From an uncultured Eubacteriales bacterium (lineage in GTDB: Bacteria > Bacillota > Clostridia > Christensenellales > Aristaeellaceae): a stretch of 64,000 nucleotides of DNA. Positions 41,834-50,452 of this stretch are shown here, piece after piece. The notes beneath the pieces were generated by a model that worked only from the letters and a program-made list of their open reading frames with translations, had not been told where the DNA came from and searched no databases. The position numbers and the translations under genes were made by a program. Position 1 is the stretch's first letter; each line of letters opens with the position of its first letter. Location: the NCBI GenBank assembly GCA_944349855.1, contig CALVNS010000002.1, positions 1-64,000 on the forward strand. The letters run 5' to 3'.

Positions 41834-42508
41834 ATGCCGCATACGCTGCTCGTGGTCGAGGATGAAGACGACATCCGCGCGATGCTGCGCGACTACTTCG
41901 AGCTGGAAGGCTACCGCGTCGTGACGGCTGCAGACGGCGCGCAGGCGATGCGCCTGTGCGCGCAGAAGCCCGACCTGATCCTGCTGGACATCGGCCTGCC
42001 GGACACGGACGGACTGGAGATCTGCCGGCGCATCCGCGAGCACGTCGCCTGTCCGATCGTGTTCGTGACAGCGCGCGTGCAGGAGGCGGACATGCTGATG
42101 GCCCTGGGCGCAGGCGGGGATGACTATGTGGTCAAGCCGTTCCGCCTGGCCGAGCTGGGCGCGCGCGTAAAGGCGCACCTGCGGCGGGAGACGCGGCGGG
42201 CGCAGGCGGCACGCGTGCGCTTCGACGGCGATCTGACCATCGACTATGCCGGGCGCTGCGCCTACGCGGGCGATACACCCATCCCGCTGGCCAAAAAGGA
42301 ATTCGACATCCTGGCGCTGCTCACGCAACACGCCGGGCAGGTCTTCGACCGGGAGCGCATCTACGAGGCGGTCTGGGGATACGACGCGCCGGGCGACAGT
42401 TCGGTCGTTCCCGAGCACATCCGCAGGCTGCGCCGGCAGCTGTTACAGGCGGGCTGCAGCCCGCGCATCGAGACGGTCTGGGGCGTGGGATACAAATGGG
42501 CAAAATAA
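41834..42508 (+). CDS. OmpR/PhoB-family response regulator
   Basis: A 224-residue DNA-binding response regulator. The receiver has VVEDEDD, the phosphoacceptor in LILLDIGLPD (D52) and the conserved lysine in DYVVKPFRLAEL. The C-terminal winged helix shows IPLAKKEFDILALLTQHAGQVFDRERIYEAVWGYD and RRLRRQLLQAGCSPRIETVWGVGYKW. GGGAGGGA precedes the ATG at 41834. The histidine kinase begins 13 bases before the end of this gene, so translation is coupled. Target genes are unknown; the flanking MATE exporter and TVP38-type protein are candidates. Confidence 0.93.
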   Translation: MPHTLLVVEDEDDIRAMLRDYFELEGYRVVTAADGAQAMRLCAQKPDLILLDIGLPDTDGLEICRRIREHVACPIVFVTARVQEADMLMALGAGGDDYVVKPFRLAELGARVKAHLRRETRRAQAARVRFDGDLTIDYAGRCAYAGDTPIPLAKKEFDILALLTQHAGQVFDRERIYEAVWGYDAPGDSSVVPEHIRRLRRQLLQAGCSPRIETVWGVGYKWAK

Positions 42509-43752
42509 GGAGCGGCTTGCGCACGTGGCTTCGCAACCTGCCGCTGCGCCGGGCCTTTTCGCTGTACATTCTGTTCTATCTGCTTGTGGGCACGGCCGTC
42601 TGCTTCGCGTTGCTTGCAGCGCTGGGAAACACGATGAACGGCCTGTACGCCGCCTATGCGACGCTCTATTTCGAGCAACCGCCCGTCGACGGGCGCGTCT
42701 ATCTCTCCCTTTCAGACGTAGCGGCCTATCAGGTGACGCTGGAAGGTACGATGCTGCAGATCGTTCCACTCTCCCCGCATGATCGCGTGTGCGTCGGCGT
42801 CGTGCGCGCGCTGCAGACGCTCTCGATTCCCGCGTGCCTGCTGAGCAGCGTCGCCGTGTGCAGCCTGTCGTTTTACAAGCGCCGGCTGCGCGCGCCGCTG
42901 GCGCTGCTGCGCGACGCCTCGCAGCGCATCGCGCAAAACGACCTGGACTTTCACGTGGCCTATGATCGGACTGATGAGCTCGGCCGGCTGTGCGCGGCCT
43001 TTGAGCGCATGCGCGCGGCGTTGGAACAGAACGAGCGCGCCGCCTGGCGCGCTGCCGAAGAACGGCGCCGCCTCGACGCCGCGCTCGCGCACGACCTGCG
43101 CACGCCGTTGACCGTGCTGCGCGGGCAGACGGATCTGCTGCGTGCGCGCCTGCCCGGCGGGCGCATGCCGGTGGACAAGGCGCTTGCCGCGCTCGAGGTC
43201 ATGGACGCGCATGCCGCCCGGCTGGAGCGCTACGTGGACGGCATGAACCAGCTGCTGCGCCTGGAGGACATCGCGCCTCAGCCGAGGTCGATCTCCTGCG
43301 GCGCGCTTTGTTCCGCTCTGCGCGGTTCCGCGCAGGCGCTGTGCGGCGAGCGCGTCGCGCTGGCGTTCGAGACGGAAGATGCGGACGCGCCGCTTTGCGT
43401 GGATGCCGACATCGCCGCGCGCGCGCTGGACAACCTGCTGTCCAATGCCCTGCGCTTTGCGCGCTCCACCGTGCGCATACAGTGCGGCGCAAGCAGCGGC
43501 GCGCTGCGCCTGACCGTCTGGGATGACGGGCCCGGTTTCCCTGCGCGACTGCTGGACGGCGAACTGCGTCCCTTTGGGAACGGCGCGCAGGGCGCGCACT
43601 TTGGTCTTGGGCTGTACATCTGCCGCGTGCTGTGCGAGCGCCACGGCGGTCAGCTGACCCTCGACAACCCCGCGCAGGGCGGCGCGCGCGCGACAGCGCT
43701 GCTGTGCCCGGTGCCGGACGGTCTTTCCTCCGACGATCAGAAGAAAAGTTGA
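42496..43752 (+). CDS. Sensor histidine kinase (HAMP, HisKA, HATPase)
   Basis: A 418-residue kinase with two transmembrane helices (about 20-45 and 108-125) around a short extracytoplasmic loop of about 60 residues. A HAMP region follows (RDASQRIAQNDLDFHVAYDRTDELGRL), then a HisKA domain with the phosphorylated histidine in LAHDLRTPLTVLRGQ (H199) and a HATPase with NLLSNALRFA, VWDDGPGFP and GLGLYICRVLCERHGGQ. The small sensor loop resembles kinases that sense membrane or wall stress, such as those answering to cationic peptides; that link is inference. The start overlaps the regulator gene. Confidence 0.92.
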   Translation: MGKIRSGLRTWLRNLPLRRAFSLYILFYLLVGTAVCFALLAALGNTMNGLYAAYATLYFEQPPVDGRVYLSLSDVAAYQVTLEGTMLQIVPLSPHDRVCVGVVRALQTLSIPACLLSSVAVCSLSFYKRRLRAPLALLRDASQRIAQNDLDFHVAYDRTDELGRLCAAFERMRAALEQNERAAWRAAEERRRLDAALAHDLRTPLTVLRGQTDLLRARLPGGRMPVDKALAALEVMDAHAARLERYVDGMNQLLRLEDIAPQPRSISCGALCSALRGSAQALCGERVALAFETEDADAPLCVDADIAARALDNLLSNALRFARSTVRIQCGASSGALRLTVWDDGPGFPARLLDGELRPFGNGAQGAHFGLGLYICRVLCERHGGQLTLDNPAQGGARATALLCPVPDGLSSDDQKKS

Positions 43753-43812
43753 ATCTCCCGCGCTATGCTTTGCACAGGCCGAAAAATTTCCACAGAAGGA
43801 GCGTGTCCCCCG

Positions 43813-44502
43813 TTGAACAGAATTTCTCCCAAACAGCTCAAGGCCCTCGCGCTGCTTCTCGCCGTCCTCTGTTGCCTGATCCCGCTGGCGCTGTGGCTGC
43901 TCGGCCCGCTGATGCAGATCGCGGAGGATCCGCACGCCTTTCGCATGTGGGTGCAGGAGCAGGGCGTGCTGGGCGGCCTGGCCTGCGTGGGCCTGATGAT
44001 GCTGCAGGTCGTCGTGGCCGTGCTGCCCGGGGAACCGCTGGAAATCGCCGCGGGGTATGCGTTCGGCGCATGGCAGGGCATGCTGCTGTGCCTGACCGGC
44101 GCCGTGCTCGGATGCGCGCTGGTCATGGCGGTCACGCGCCGCTTCGGCCCACGGCTGATGCGCGCGTTCTTCAAACAGGAGCAGATCGATTCGCTCTCCT
44201 TCCTGCAAAACCGCGAGCGGCTGCGCCTGATCCTCTTCATCGTGTTCTTCATCCCCGGCTCGCCCAAGGACCTGCTCAACTACGGCCTGGGCCTGACGCG
44301 CCTGCGCATGCCCGGCGTGCTGCTGCTCACAGGCGTGGCGCGCATTCCCTCGATCATCACCTCGACGGTCGGCGGCAGCGCGCTGGGCGAGCAGAACTAC
44401 CTGTTCGCCGCCGCCGTCTTCGTGGGCACGGCGCTCCTGAGCGCGCTGGGCCTGCTGTGCTACCGCCGCATCACCCGTGCGGGCAGCCACGCGGACAAGT
44501 GA
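43813..44502 (+). CDS. TVP38/TMEM64 family (DedA-like) membrane protein
   Basis: A 229-residue protein with about five to six hydrophobic helices. The family core is VAVLPGEPLEIAAGYAFGAWQGMLLCLTGAVLGCALVMAVTRRFG and, later, FFIPGSPKDLLNYGLGLTRLRMPGVLLLTGVARIPSIITSTVGGSALG. TVP38/DedA proteins are linked to lipid scrambling and undecaprenyl-phosphate recycling in the membrane. The start is uncertain: TTG 43813 lies downstream of AGAAGGAG and is preferred, while ATG 43765 gives a longer form without a ribosome binding site. It follows the kinase gene and is probably in its operon. Confidence 0.85.
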   Translation: MNRISPKQLKALALLLAVLCCLIPLALWLLGPLMQIAEDPHAFRMWVQEQGVLGGLACVGLMMLQVVVAVLPGEPLEIAAGYAFGAWQGMLLCLTGAVLGCALVMAVTRRFGPRLMRAFFKQEQIDSLSFLQNRERLRLILFIVFFIPGSPKDLLNYGLGLTRLRMPGVLLLTGVARIPSIITSTVGGSALGEQNYLFAAAVFVGTALLSALGLLCYRRITRAGSHADK

Positions 44503-44516
44503 GCCCGCATGCCATA

Positions 44517-44560
44517 AAAGGCCGCCGTTTCTCGACCGATGGCGAGAGACGGCGGCCTTT
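44517..44560. terminator. Bidirectional terminator
   Basis: A long near-perfect stem (AAAGGCCGCCGT...CTCG with its complement, 44517-44534 and 44543-44560) ends in CTTT on the plus strand and in CTTTT on the minus strand. It serves the TVP38 gene and the converging small membrane-protein gene. Confidence 0.8.
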
Positions 44561-44575
44561 CGTGCCTCCAAAGGG

Positions 44576-44686
44576 TCAGCGTCCCGACCTGCGGGTTTGC
44601 ACATACTGCACGAGCCAGTGAATCACGATCCCGATACACAGCAGGGCGACGGCCCCGCTCAGCCGGTACGTACCCTGCCGGCGCAT
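44576..44686 (-). CDS. Small single-span membrane protein (36 residues)
   Basis: On the minus strand an AAAGGAAG site precedes ATG 44686. The 36-residue product has a basic start (MRRQGTYR), one hydrophobic helix (LSGAVALLCIGIVIHWLVQYV) and a basic end (QTRRSGR). It sits 23 bases after the zinc-ribbon gene and before a terminator, which supports a real last gene of the xylulokinase operon. No family is recognised. Its topology, a short helix flanked by arginines, is that of small regulatory membrane peptides. Confidence 0.55.
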   Translation of the reverse strand: MRRQGTYRLSGAVALLCIGIVIHWLVQYVQTRRSGR

Positions 44687-44709
44687 GGTCTTCACTTCCT
44701 TTGGGCGTC

Positions 44710-45123
44710 TCATACGCGCTTGTCAAACTTGTGCCCACACATCTTGCAGGTGACGGTGATCTCCCCTACGCCCTTGGGCACGCGCAGCTTCGCATGGCAC
44801 TTCGGGCAGGAGAAATAGGCGTACTTGTCGCGGTTTTTGAAGCGGTTGTACAGCTCCGTCGCCCTGCGGCGCGCCGGCTGTGAAAGCAGCAGAAACTTTT
44901 CGTTTTCCATGCGCCGGCCGGTGAAGTTCGTGGACAGGATGCGAAACAGCGCCCAGCCCAGCATGGCATAGGCCAGCAGCGACAGCAGCCCCAGATACGG
45001 CAGCGCGCCCAGCAGCAGCGCCGGAAGCGCCGCATACAGCAGCGCACGGGAGAGCGCGTCCAGTCCGTAGCGTCCCTGCATGAAGCGCTCCAGCCGCGCC
45101 TTCAGGTCGTCGAAAAAATTCAT
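44710..45123 (-). CDS. Membrane-associated zinc-ribbon protein
   Basis: A 137-residue protein. After an amphipathic start (MNFFDDLKARLERFMQGRYGLDALSR) comes a hydrophobic hairpin (LLYAALPALLLGALPYLGLLSLLAYAMLGWALF). A linker follows (ENEKFLLLSQPARRRATELYNRFKNRDKYAYF), then a C-terminal zinc ribbon with CPKCHAKLRVPKG and VTCKMCGHKFDKR. Similar proteins are widespread in Clostridia without a known role. The ATG at 45123 has GGGAGGTG in place. It lies 13 bases after the xylulokinase stop, so it is co-transcribed, though no functional connection to pentose use is evident. Confidence 0.8.
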   Translation of the reverse strand: MNFFDDLKARLERFMQGRYGLDALSRALLYAALPALLLGALPYLGLLSLLAYAMLGWALFRILSTNFTGRRMENEKFLLLSQPARRRATELYNRFKNRDKYAYFSCPKCHAKLRVPKGVGEITVTCKMCGHKFDKRV

Positions 45124-45136
45124 CGCCGCACCTCCC

Positions 45137-46660
45137 TTACAGGCGCGCCAGCGCCGTGAAGTCCTCGCGAAGATCTCGATACAGGCGCTTATAGAGCGCA
45201 AAATATGGCTGATAGGCCGCGTGCGCCGCCGCGTCCGGCTGCTGCGCGCCCGCCGGGCGCACCAGCGCATCCGCCGCCTCGGCCACGTCGGCATACACGC
45301 CCGCGCCTACGCCCGCCAGGATCGCCGCGCCCAGCGCCGGACCCTCGTCCACCGCCAGCGTCGCTACCGGGCAGCCGTACAGGTCGGCCAGCATCTGCCG
45401 CCACAGCGGGCTGCGCGCGCCGCCGCCGCAGGCGGTCATGCGCTCCACCGGCACGCCCATCTCGCGGAAGACCTCCACGCACTCGGCCTGCGAGTAGGCC
45501 ACGCCCTCCATGACCGCGCGCACCAGGTGCGCGCGCGTGTGCATCGCCGACAAGCCGAAGAACACGCCGCGGCAGTCCGGATCGGGATGCGGGCAGCGCT
45601 CGCCCATCAGATAGGGCAGGTAGAGCAGCCGATCCGCGCCCAGCGGCACGCCTGCGGCCATGTCGCCCATCAGCACATAGGGGTCAACGCCCGCCTGCGC
45701 CGCGCGCTGCACCTCGCCCTCGCAGCAGGCGTCGCGCAGCCAGCGCAGCGACAGCCCCGCCGCCAGCGTGCAGCTCATGGCCGTCCACTTGCCGGGCACG
45801 GACGCGCACAGCGTATGGATGCGCCCCTGCGGGTCGATGGACACGTCGTCGGAGATGGCGTAGACCACGCCCGACGTGCCCAGCGTCGTGAACGCCGTGC
45901 CCGCGCGCACGACGCCCGTGCCGACCGCGGCGGCGGAGTTGTCCGCCGCGCCGCCGACGACCGGCGTGCCCTGCATCAGGCCCGTATCCTGCGCCGCCTG
46001 CGCGTGCACGCGGCCCGTGACCTCGGGCGACTCATAGACCGGCGGCAGCAGCGCCGCGTCGATCGACAGGCGCTCCAGCACCTCCCGCGACCAGCAGCGG
46101 TGCGCCACGTCCATCAGCTGCGTGCCCGACGCGTCGGATACCTCCGTGGCGATCTCGCCCGTGAGCCGGTAGCGGATGTAGTCCTTGGGCAGCAGGATGT
46201 GCCGGCAGCGCGCGTACAGCGCCGGCTCGTGCTCCTGCACCCAGAGGATCTTCGCGGCCGTGAAGCCCGCCATCGCCGGATTGGCCGTCAGCTCGATCAG
46301 CCGCTGCGCGCCCACGAGCGCCTTCATGCGCTCGGCCTGCGCGCCCGTTCGCTGGTCGCACCACAGGATACATGGGCGCAGCGCCTGGCCGCGCTCATCC
46401 AGCATCACCAGGCCATGCATCTGCCCCGACAGGCCGACGGACACCACATCGGCCGCGCGCACGCCCGCCTTGCATAGCACGGCGCGCGCGCCCTCGCACA
46501 CGGCCGCGTACCAGTCCTCCGGGCGCTGCTCGGCCCAGCCGTTTTGCGGCTGGAGCATCGGGTATTCAGCCGTATGGCTCGCGGCCGCGCGCCCCGTCTC
46601 GTCAAAGAGCACCGTCTTCGTTCCCGAGGTGCCCAGGTCTACGCCCAGCAAGTATCGCAT
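45137..46660 (-). CDS. xylB: Xylulokinase
   Basis: A 507-residue FGGY-family sugar kinase that most resembles xylulokinase, phosphorylating D-xylulose to xylulose 5-phosphate for the pentose phosphate pathway. Signatures are YLLGVDLGTSGTKTVLFDE, NGWAEQRPEDWYAAV, GLSGQMHGLVMLD, ILWCDQRTGAQ and the ADNSAAAVGTGVV segment with the catalytic aspartate. The C-terminal ATPase half has YLMGERCPHPDPDCRG and TACGGGARSPLWRQMLADLYGCPV. AGGGGCGAG precedes the ATG. No xylose isomerase or regulator is adjacent in the window. Specificity for another ketose cannot be excluded. Confidence 0.92.
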   Translation of the reverse strand: MRYLLGVDLGTSGTKTVLFDETGRAAASHTAEYPMLQPQNGWAEQRPEDWYAAVCEGARAVLCKAGVRAADVVSVGLSGQMHGLVMLDERGQALRPCILWCDQRTGAQAERMKALVGAQRLIELTANPAMAGFTAAKILWVQEHEPALYARCRHILLPKDYIRYRLTGEIATEVSDASGTQLMDVAHRCWSREVLERLSIDAALLPPVYESPEVTGRVHAQAAQDTGLMQGTPVVGGAADNSAAAVGTGVVRAGTAFTTLGTSGVVYAISDDVSIDPQGRIHTLCASVPGKWTAMSCTLAAGLSLRWLRDACCEGEVQRAAQAGVDPYVLMGDMAAGVPLGADRLLYLPYLMGERCPHPDPDCRGVFFGLSAMHTRAHLVRAVMEGVAYSQAECVEVFREMGVPVERMTACGGGARSPLWRQMLADLYGCPVATLAVDEGPALGAAILAGVGAGVYADVAEAADALVRPAGAQQPDAAAHAAYQPYFALYKRLYRDLREDFTALARL

Positions 46661-46695
46661 GTATCTCGCCCCTTTGGCCGATATTCTCTGCGCCT

Positions 46696-46724
46696 ATTTT
46701 AGCATATCCGCACGCAAAAGTCAC
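46696..46724 (-). promoter_or_regulatory. Promoter of the xylulokinase operon
   Basis: On the minus strand GTGACT (46719-46724), 17 bases and TAAAAT (46696-46701), 35 bases before the start codon. Confidence 0.55.
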
Positions 46725-46797
46725 CGTATTCTTGTGCTAGAAGCGATTTCCAGCATACGCTTGAGCGGCGCGTTCACACTAAGCGCGAGGTGATCGC

Positions 46798-46968
46798 ATG
46801 GACGAACATACGGACCTGTACGACCTGCTGGCCGACGACAAGGAGGCGCGCGACCTGTTCCGCTCCCTGCCCGACTACATCCAGGGCGCGGTACAGCAGC
46901 GCGCCGGGGAACTGCGCACGGGCAAGGCGTTTCGCGACTTTGTGAAGAAGCACTATCCCAAGCCGTAA
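46798..46968 (+). CDS. Small conserved-looking protein of 56 residues
   Basis: GAGGTGATCGC precedes ATG 46798 as an excellent ribosome binding site. The 56-residue product is acidic at the start (MDEHTDLYDLLADDKEARDLF), then has RSLPDYIQGAVQQRAGELRTG and a basic end (FVKKHYPKP). The pattern acidic residues, then F-x-S-L-P-x-Y-I/V-Q-x-x-I/V-Q-Q-R, is one I associate with small proteins seen widely in Clostridia and Bacilli without known function. It is transcribed alone, divergent from xylulokinase, with a hairpin at 46977. A real gene is likely; its role is unknown. Confidence 0.75.
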   Translation: MDEHTDLYDLLADDKEARDLFRSLPDYIQGAVQQRAGELRTGKAFRDFVKKHYPKP

Positions 46969-46976
46969 GCTTCCCC

Positions 46977-47010
46977 AGGGCGGGATGGATGCGCAATCCG
47001 TCCCGCCCTT
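46977..47010 (+). terminator. Hairpin after the 56-residue protein gene
   Basis: AGGGCGGGA pairs with TCCCGCCCT around a loop containing a further GGA/TCC pairing. The T run is minimal, so termination may be partial. Confidence 0.5.
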
Positions 47011-47037
47011 GCCGTATGCCGCCGCACGTTGTATAAT
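47009..47037 (+). promoter_or_regulatory. Promoter of the nimA-like/ogt pair
   Basis: TTGCCG (47009-47014), 17 bases and consensus TATAAT (47032-47037), 34 bases before the start. Confidence 0.65.
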
Positions 47038-47070
47038 ATCCCCATCCGAGGGAAAAGGGGGGAACCGGCC

Positions 47071-47541
47071 ATGCGCCGCAAGGACCGCGAGATCGTCGAG
47101 CCCGCACGCATTGACGAGGTGATCGCCCGCTGCGACTGCTGCCGCCTGGGCCTGGTGGACGCGGGGCGCGCGTACGTCGTGCCGATGAACTTCGGCTACC
47201 GCCGGGAAGAGGGACAGGGCGTGTTTTACTTTCACTGCGCGCGCGAGGGGCGCAAGCTGGACGTGCTGCGCCAGAATCCCGAGGCCGCATTTGAGCTGGA
47301 CACGGCCCACCTGCTGCGCACAGGAGAGCGCGGGTGCGACTGTTCGTTTGCGTTTGAGAGCGTCATGGGCGAAGGGACGGTGCAGTTCGTCGAGGAGTCC
47401 ACGGCCAAGCGCGAGGCGCTGGGCGTCATCATGCGCCACATGACCGGGCGCGCGGACTGGACGTTGGACGAGGCGATGCTCCGCTCTGTGACGGTGCTGC
47501 GCCTTGGCGCCCGGGAGATGACCTGCAAGCGCCACGAGTGA
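47071..47541 (+). CDS. NimA-like pyridoxamine 5'-phosphate oxidase family protein
   Basis: A 156-residue flavin-binding split-barrel protein. The sequence MRRKDREIVEPARIDEVIARCDCCRLGLVDAGRAYVVPMNFGY and FYFHCAREGRKLDVLRQNPEAAFELDT follow the NimA/PNPOx-like pattern; NimA proteins reduce 5-nitroimidazoles, but most homologues have unknown substrates. The C-terminus (MRHMTGRADWTLDEAMLRSVTVLRLGAREMTCKRH) is typical of the subgroup. AAGGGGGG precedes ATG 47071. The Ogt gene follows after 17 bases, suggesting a shared transcript. Confidence 0.85.
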   Translation: MRRKDREIVEPARIDEVIARCDCCRLGLVDAGRAYVVPMNFGYRREEGQGVFYFHCAREGRKLDVLRQNPEAAFELDTAHLLRTGERGCDCSFAFESVMGEGTVQFVEESTAKREALGVIMRHMTGRADWTLDEAMLRSVTVLRLGAREMTCKRHE

Positions 47542-47558
47542 CGAGAGGGGGAACCGCC

Positions 47559-48059
47559 ATGCGCTATGCGACGCAGCTTTCCACCCCGCTGGGGCCCGTC
47601 ACGCTCGCCAGCGATGGCGAACACATCACGGGACTGTGGTTTGAGGGGCAGAAGCACTTCGCCGCGGGGCTTCGCGACCCCGCCTGGAATGACGCGTTGC
47701 CCGTCTTCGCGCGGGCCGCGGGCTGGCTGGAGCGCTACTTCCGCGGCGAAGCGCCGGCGATGGACCTGCCCATCGCGCCTGGCGGCACGCCATTCCAGCG
47801 CGCGGTGTGGGCGCGGCTGTGCACCATCCCCTATGGACAGATCACGACCTACGGCGATATCGCCAAGGCGATGGGCGCGGGCGCGCGCGCCGTGGGCGCG
47901 GCGGTCTCGCGCAACCCCATCAGCCTGCTCATCCCCTGCCACCGCGTCGTCGGCACGGGCGGCGGCCTGACCGGCTATGCGGGCGGGCTGGACAAAAAGC
48001 GCTTCCTGCTCGCGCTTGAGGGGCGCAATTGTGCCATTGACAACGCGCCGTGCGTCTGA
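47559..48059 (+). CDS. ogt: Methylated-DNA--protein-cysteine methyltransferase
   Basis: A 166-residue DNA-repair protein that takes the methyl group from O6-methylguanine onto its own cysteine. The active site is IPCHRV with C127, preceded by the DNA-binding helix region [30 protein letters not shown], and followed by [20 protein letters not shown]. Length matches Ogt/MGMT single-domain proteins. AGAGGGGG precedes ATG 47559. The last codons overlap the promoter that drives the riboswitch-pfl transcript. Confidence 0.94.
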   Translation: MRYATQLSTPLGPVTLASDGEHITGLWFEGQKHFAAGLRDPAWNDALPVFARAAGWLERYFRGEAPAMDLPIAPGGTPFQRAVWARLCTIPYGQITTYGDIAKAMGAGARAVGAAVSRNPISLLIPCHRVVGTGGGLTGYAGGLDKKRFLLALEGRNCAIDNAPCV

Positions 48060-48065
48060 TATACT
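48037..48065 (+). promoter_or_regulatory. Promoter of the riboswitch-pflBA transcript
   Basis: Consensus TTGACA (48037-48042), 17 bases and TATACT (48060-48065). It overlaps the 3' end of ogt; transcription would start just before the aptamer. Confidence 0.75.
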
Positions 48066-48078
48066 GATTGAGCTGCAT

Positions 48079-48144
48079 GTGACTGACGGATTTCACGCGG
48101 GCAACCGCGGGGGAGCATGGAGCGTAAGTGCCGACCGTCTGGGC
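48079..48144 (+). ncRNA. ZTP/ZMP riboswitch aptamer (pfl RNA motif)
   Basis: The segment matches the pfl motif that senses ZTP/ZMP, the purine intermediate that accumulates when 10-formyl-tetrahydrofolate is short. A P1 helix forms between GACGG (48085-48089) and CCGTC (48135-48139); it keeps pairing although the usual GGCGG/CCGCC has changed, i.e. a compensatory change. A small hairpin CGCGG-GCAA-CCGCG (48096-48109) is followed by the conserved GGGAGCATGG and, later, GTGCCGACC and CTGGGC. It is immediately followed by an intrinsic terminator and then pflB. Formate from PFL feeds formyl-THF, which fits this switch as a gene-on device. Confidence 0.88.
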
Positions 48145-48171
48145 AATCCCGCGCTGGGATTGCCCTTTTTG
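48141..48171 (+). terminator. Riboswitch-controlled terminator upstream of pflB
   Basis: GGGCAATCCC (48141-48150) pairs perfectly with GGGATTGCCC (48156-48165) and is followed by TTTTT. The 5' arm begins with the GGGC that belongs to the conserved CTGGGC end of the aptamer, so ligand binding and termination compete for the same bases. Confidence 0.88.
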
Positions 48172-48204
48172 CATTCCCGGCAGCAATGTAACGAGGTGAC
48201 CGTC

Positions 48205-50439
48205 ATGGCAAATCATCCGGCATACGAGGGTTTTGTCCCCGGCGCTTGGCAGGAGCGCATCGACGTGCGCGACTTCATCCAGAAGAATTACACGCCCTAC
48301 ACGGGCGACGAGGGCTTCCTGTGCGGACCGACCGCGCGCACGACGCGCCTGATGGACAAGCTGCACGCGCTGCAAAGGGAAGAACAGGCGCGCGGCGGCG
48401 TGCTGTCGATCAATACGGACGTGGCCACGAGCCTGCTCAACTACGCGCCGGGCTACCTGGACCGGGACGAGGAGCTGATCGTGGGCCTGCAGACCGAGGC
48501 TCCGCTGCGCCGCGGCGTCAACCCCTTCGGCGGCATGCGCATGGCCGAGGTCGCCTGCCGCGCCTACGGCTACGAGATGTCGCCCAAGCTCAAGGATGAG
48601 TTTCTCTACCGCACCACGCACAACGACGGCGTCTACCGCGTCTACACGGACGACATGCGCCGCGCGCGCAAGATCGGCGTGATCACGGGCCTGCCGGACG
48701 CCTACGGCCGCGGGCGCATCATCGGCGACTACCGGCGCGTGGCGCTCTACGGCATCGACCGCCTGATCGAGGAGAAGCAGCGCGACAAGCGCGCCCTGGG
48801 CCGGCGCACGATGGACTACGAGACCGTCCGCCAGAGCGAGGAGCTGTTCCAGCAGATCGCCTTCCTGCAAAAGACGAAGGAGATGGCCGCGCTCTACGGC
48901 ATCGACATCGCCGGCCCGGCCGCCACCGCGCAGGAGGCCATCCAGTGGACGTACTTCGGCTACCTGGCCTCCATCAAGGAGCAGAACGGCGCGGCCATGT
49001 CGCTGGGGCGCGTGTCGACCTTCCTGGACATCTACATCGAGCGCGACCTGGCGCGCGGCACGCTGACCGAGGAGCGCGCGCAGGAGCTGATGGACGACTT
49101 CGTCATGAAGCTGCGCATGGCCCGCCACCTGCGCACGCCCGAGTACAACGAGCTGTTCGGCGGCGATCCCATGTGGATCACCGAGAGCGTCGGCGGCATG
49201 GGCGAGGACGGGCGCACGCTGGTGACGAAGAACGCCTTCCGCATGCTCCACACGCTGCACAACCTCGGCCCCGCGCCCGAGCCGAACCTGACCGTGCTCT
49301 ACGCGCGCGCGCTGCCCGAGGCGTTCAAGCGCTACTGCGCGCGCGTCTCCTGCCAGACGAGCGCCATCCAGTATGAAAACGACGACCTCATGCGCCCGCT
49401 GTACGGCGACGACTACGGCATCGCCTGCTGCGTGTCGGCGATGCGCCTGGGCAAGGAGATGCAGTTCTTCGGCGCGCGGTGCAACCTGCCCAAGCTGCTG
49501 CTGCTGGCGCTCAACGGCGGGCACGACACGCTCTCGGGCCTGGACATCGGCCCGCGCATGGACGTGATGGACGGCGACGTGCTGGACTTTGAGCGCGTGT
49601 ACGAGCGCTTTGCGGCCTACCGCGCGTGGCTGTGCGAGCTGTATGTGAACACGATGAACGTCATCCACTACATGCACGACAAGTACGCCTACGAAAAGAC
49701 GCAGATGGCGCTGCACGACACGGATGTGCACCGCTACATGGCCTTCGGCGTGGCGGGGCTGTCGGTGCTGGCCGACTCGCTGAGCGCCATCCGCTACGCC
49801 CGCGTGCGGCCCGTGCGCGACGCGGACGGCTACATCGTGGACTTCACGCGCGAGGGCGACTTCCCCACATTCGGCAACGACGACGACCGCGTGGACGGCA
49901 TCGCCGTGCGCCTGGTGCAGGAGATGATCCGGGAGCTGCGCAAGACGCCGGCCTACCGCGGCGCGGAGCACACGCTGTCGGTGCTGACGATCACCTCCAA
50001 CGTCGTCTACGGCAAAAAGACGGCCGCCACGCCCGACGGCAGAAAGCAGGGCGAGCCCTTCGCGCCGGGCGCAAACCCCATGCACGGGCGCGAGCTGTGC
50101 GGCGCGGCCGCCTCGCTCAACTCCGTGGCCAAGCTGCCTTATGCGGACTGCCGCGACGGCATCTCCAACACGTTCTCCATCGTGCCGGACGCGCTGGGCC
50201 CGACGCCCGAGGCGCGCGAGCGCAACCTGTGCACGCTGCTGGACGCCTACTTCGGCCGCGGCGCGCACCACATCAACGTCAACGTCATGAACCGCGCGCT
50301 GCTGCAGGACGCCTATGAGCACCCGGAGAACTATCCGAACCTGACCATCCGCGTCTCCGGCTACGCGGTCAACTTCGTCAAGCTCTCGCGCGAGCAGCAG
50401 CGCGAGGTCATCCGCCGCACGTTCCACGAGGCGATGTAA
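48205..50439 (+). CDS. pflB: Pyruvate formate-lyase (formate C-acetyltransferase)
   Basis: A 744-residue glycyl-radical enzyme that converts pyruvate and CoA into acetyl-CoA and formate. The adjacent catalytic cysteines are in GIACCVSAM (C408-C409) and the radical glycine is in RVSGYAVNF (G719), close to the C-terminus as expected. [35 protein letters not shown] and [21 protein letters not shown] are further PFL hallmarks that separate it from glycerol dehydratase-type relatives. The ATG at 48205 follows GAGGTGACCGTC. Expression is gated by the ZTP riboswitch and terminator directly upstream. The activase gene follows 13 bases later. Confidence 0.96.
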   Translation: MANHPAYEGFVPGAWQERIDVRDFIQKNYTPYTGDEGFLCGPTARTTRLMDKLHALQREEQARGGVLSINTDVATSLLNYAPGYLDRDEELIVGLQTEAPLRRGVNPFGGMRMAEVACRAYGYEMSPKLKDEFLYRTTHNDGVYRVYTDDMRRARKIGVITGLPDAYGRGRIIGDYRRVALYGIDRLIEEKQRDKRALGRRTMDYETVRQSEELFQQIAFLQKTKEMAALYGIDIAGPAATAQEAIQWTYFGYLASIKEQNGAAMSLGRVSTFLDIYIERDLARGTLTEERAQELMDDFVMKLRMARHLRTPEYNELFGGDPMWITESVGGMGEDGRTLVTKNAFRMLHTLHNLGPAPEPNLTVLYARALPEAFKRYCARVSCQTSAIQYENDDLMRPLYGDDYGIACCVSAMRLGKEMQFFGARCNLPKLLLLALNGGHDTLSGLDIGPRMDVMDGDVLDFERVYERFAAYRAWLCELYVNTMNVIHYMHDKYAYEKTQMALHDTDVHRYMAFGVAGLSVLADSLSAIRYARVRPVRDADGYIVDFTREGDFPTFGNDDDRVDGIAVRLVQEMIRELRKTPAYRGAEHTLSVLTITSNVVYGKKTAATPDGRKQGEPFAPGANPMHGRELCGAAASLNSVAKLPYADCRDGISNTFSIVPDALGPTPEARERNLCTLLDAYFGRGAHHINVNVMNRALLQDAYEHPENYPNLTIRVSGYAVNFVKLSREQQREVIRRTFHEAM

Positions 50440-50452
50440 AGGGGGCGGGTCC

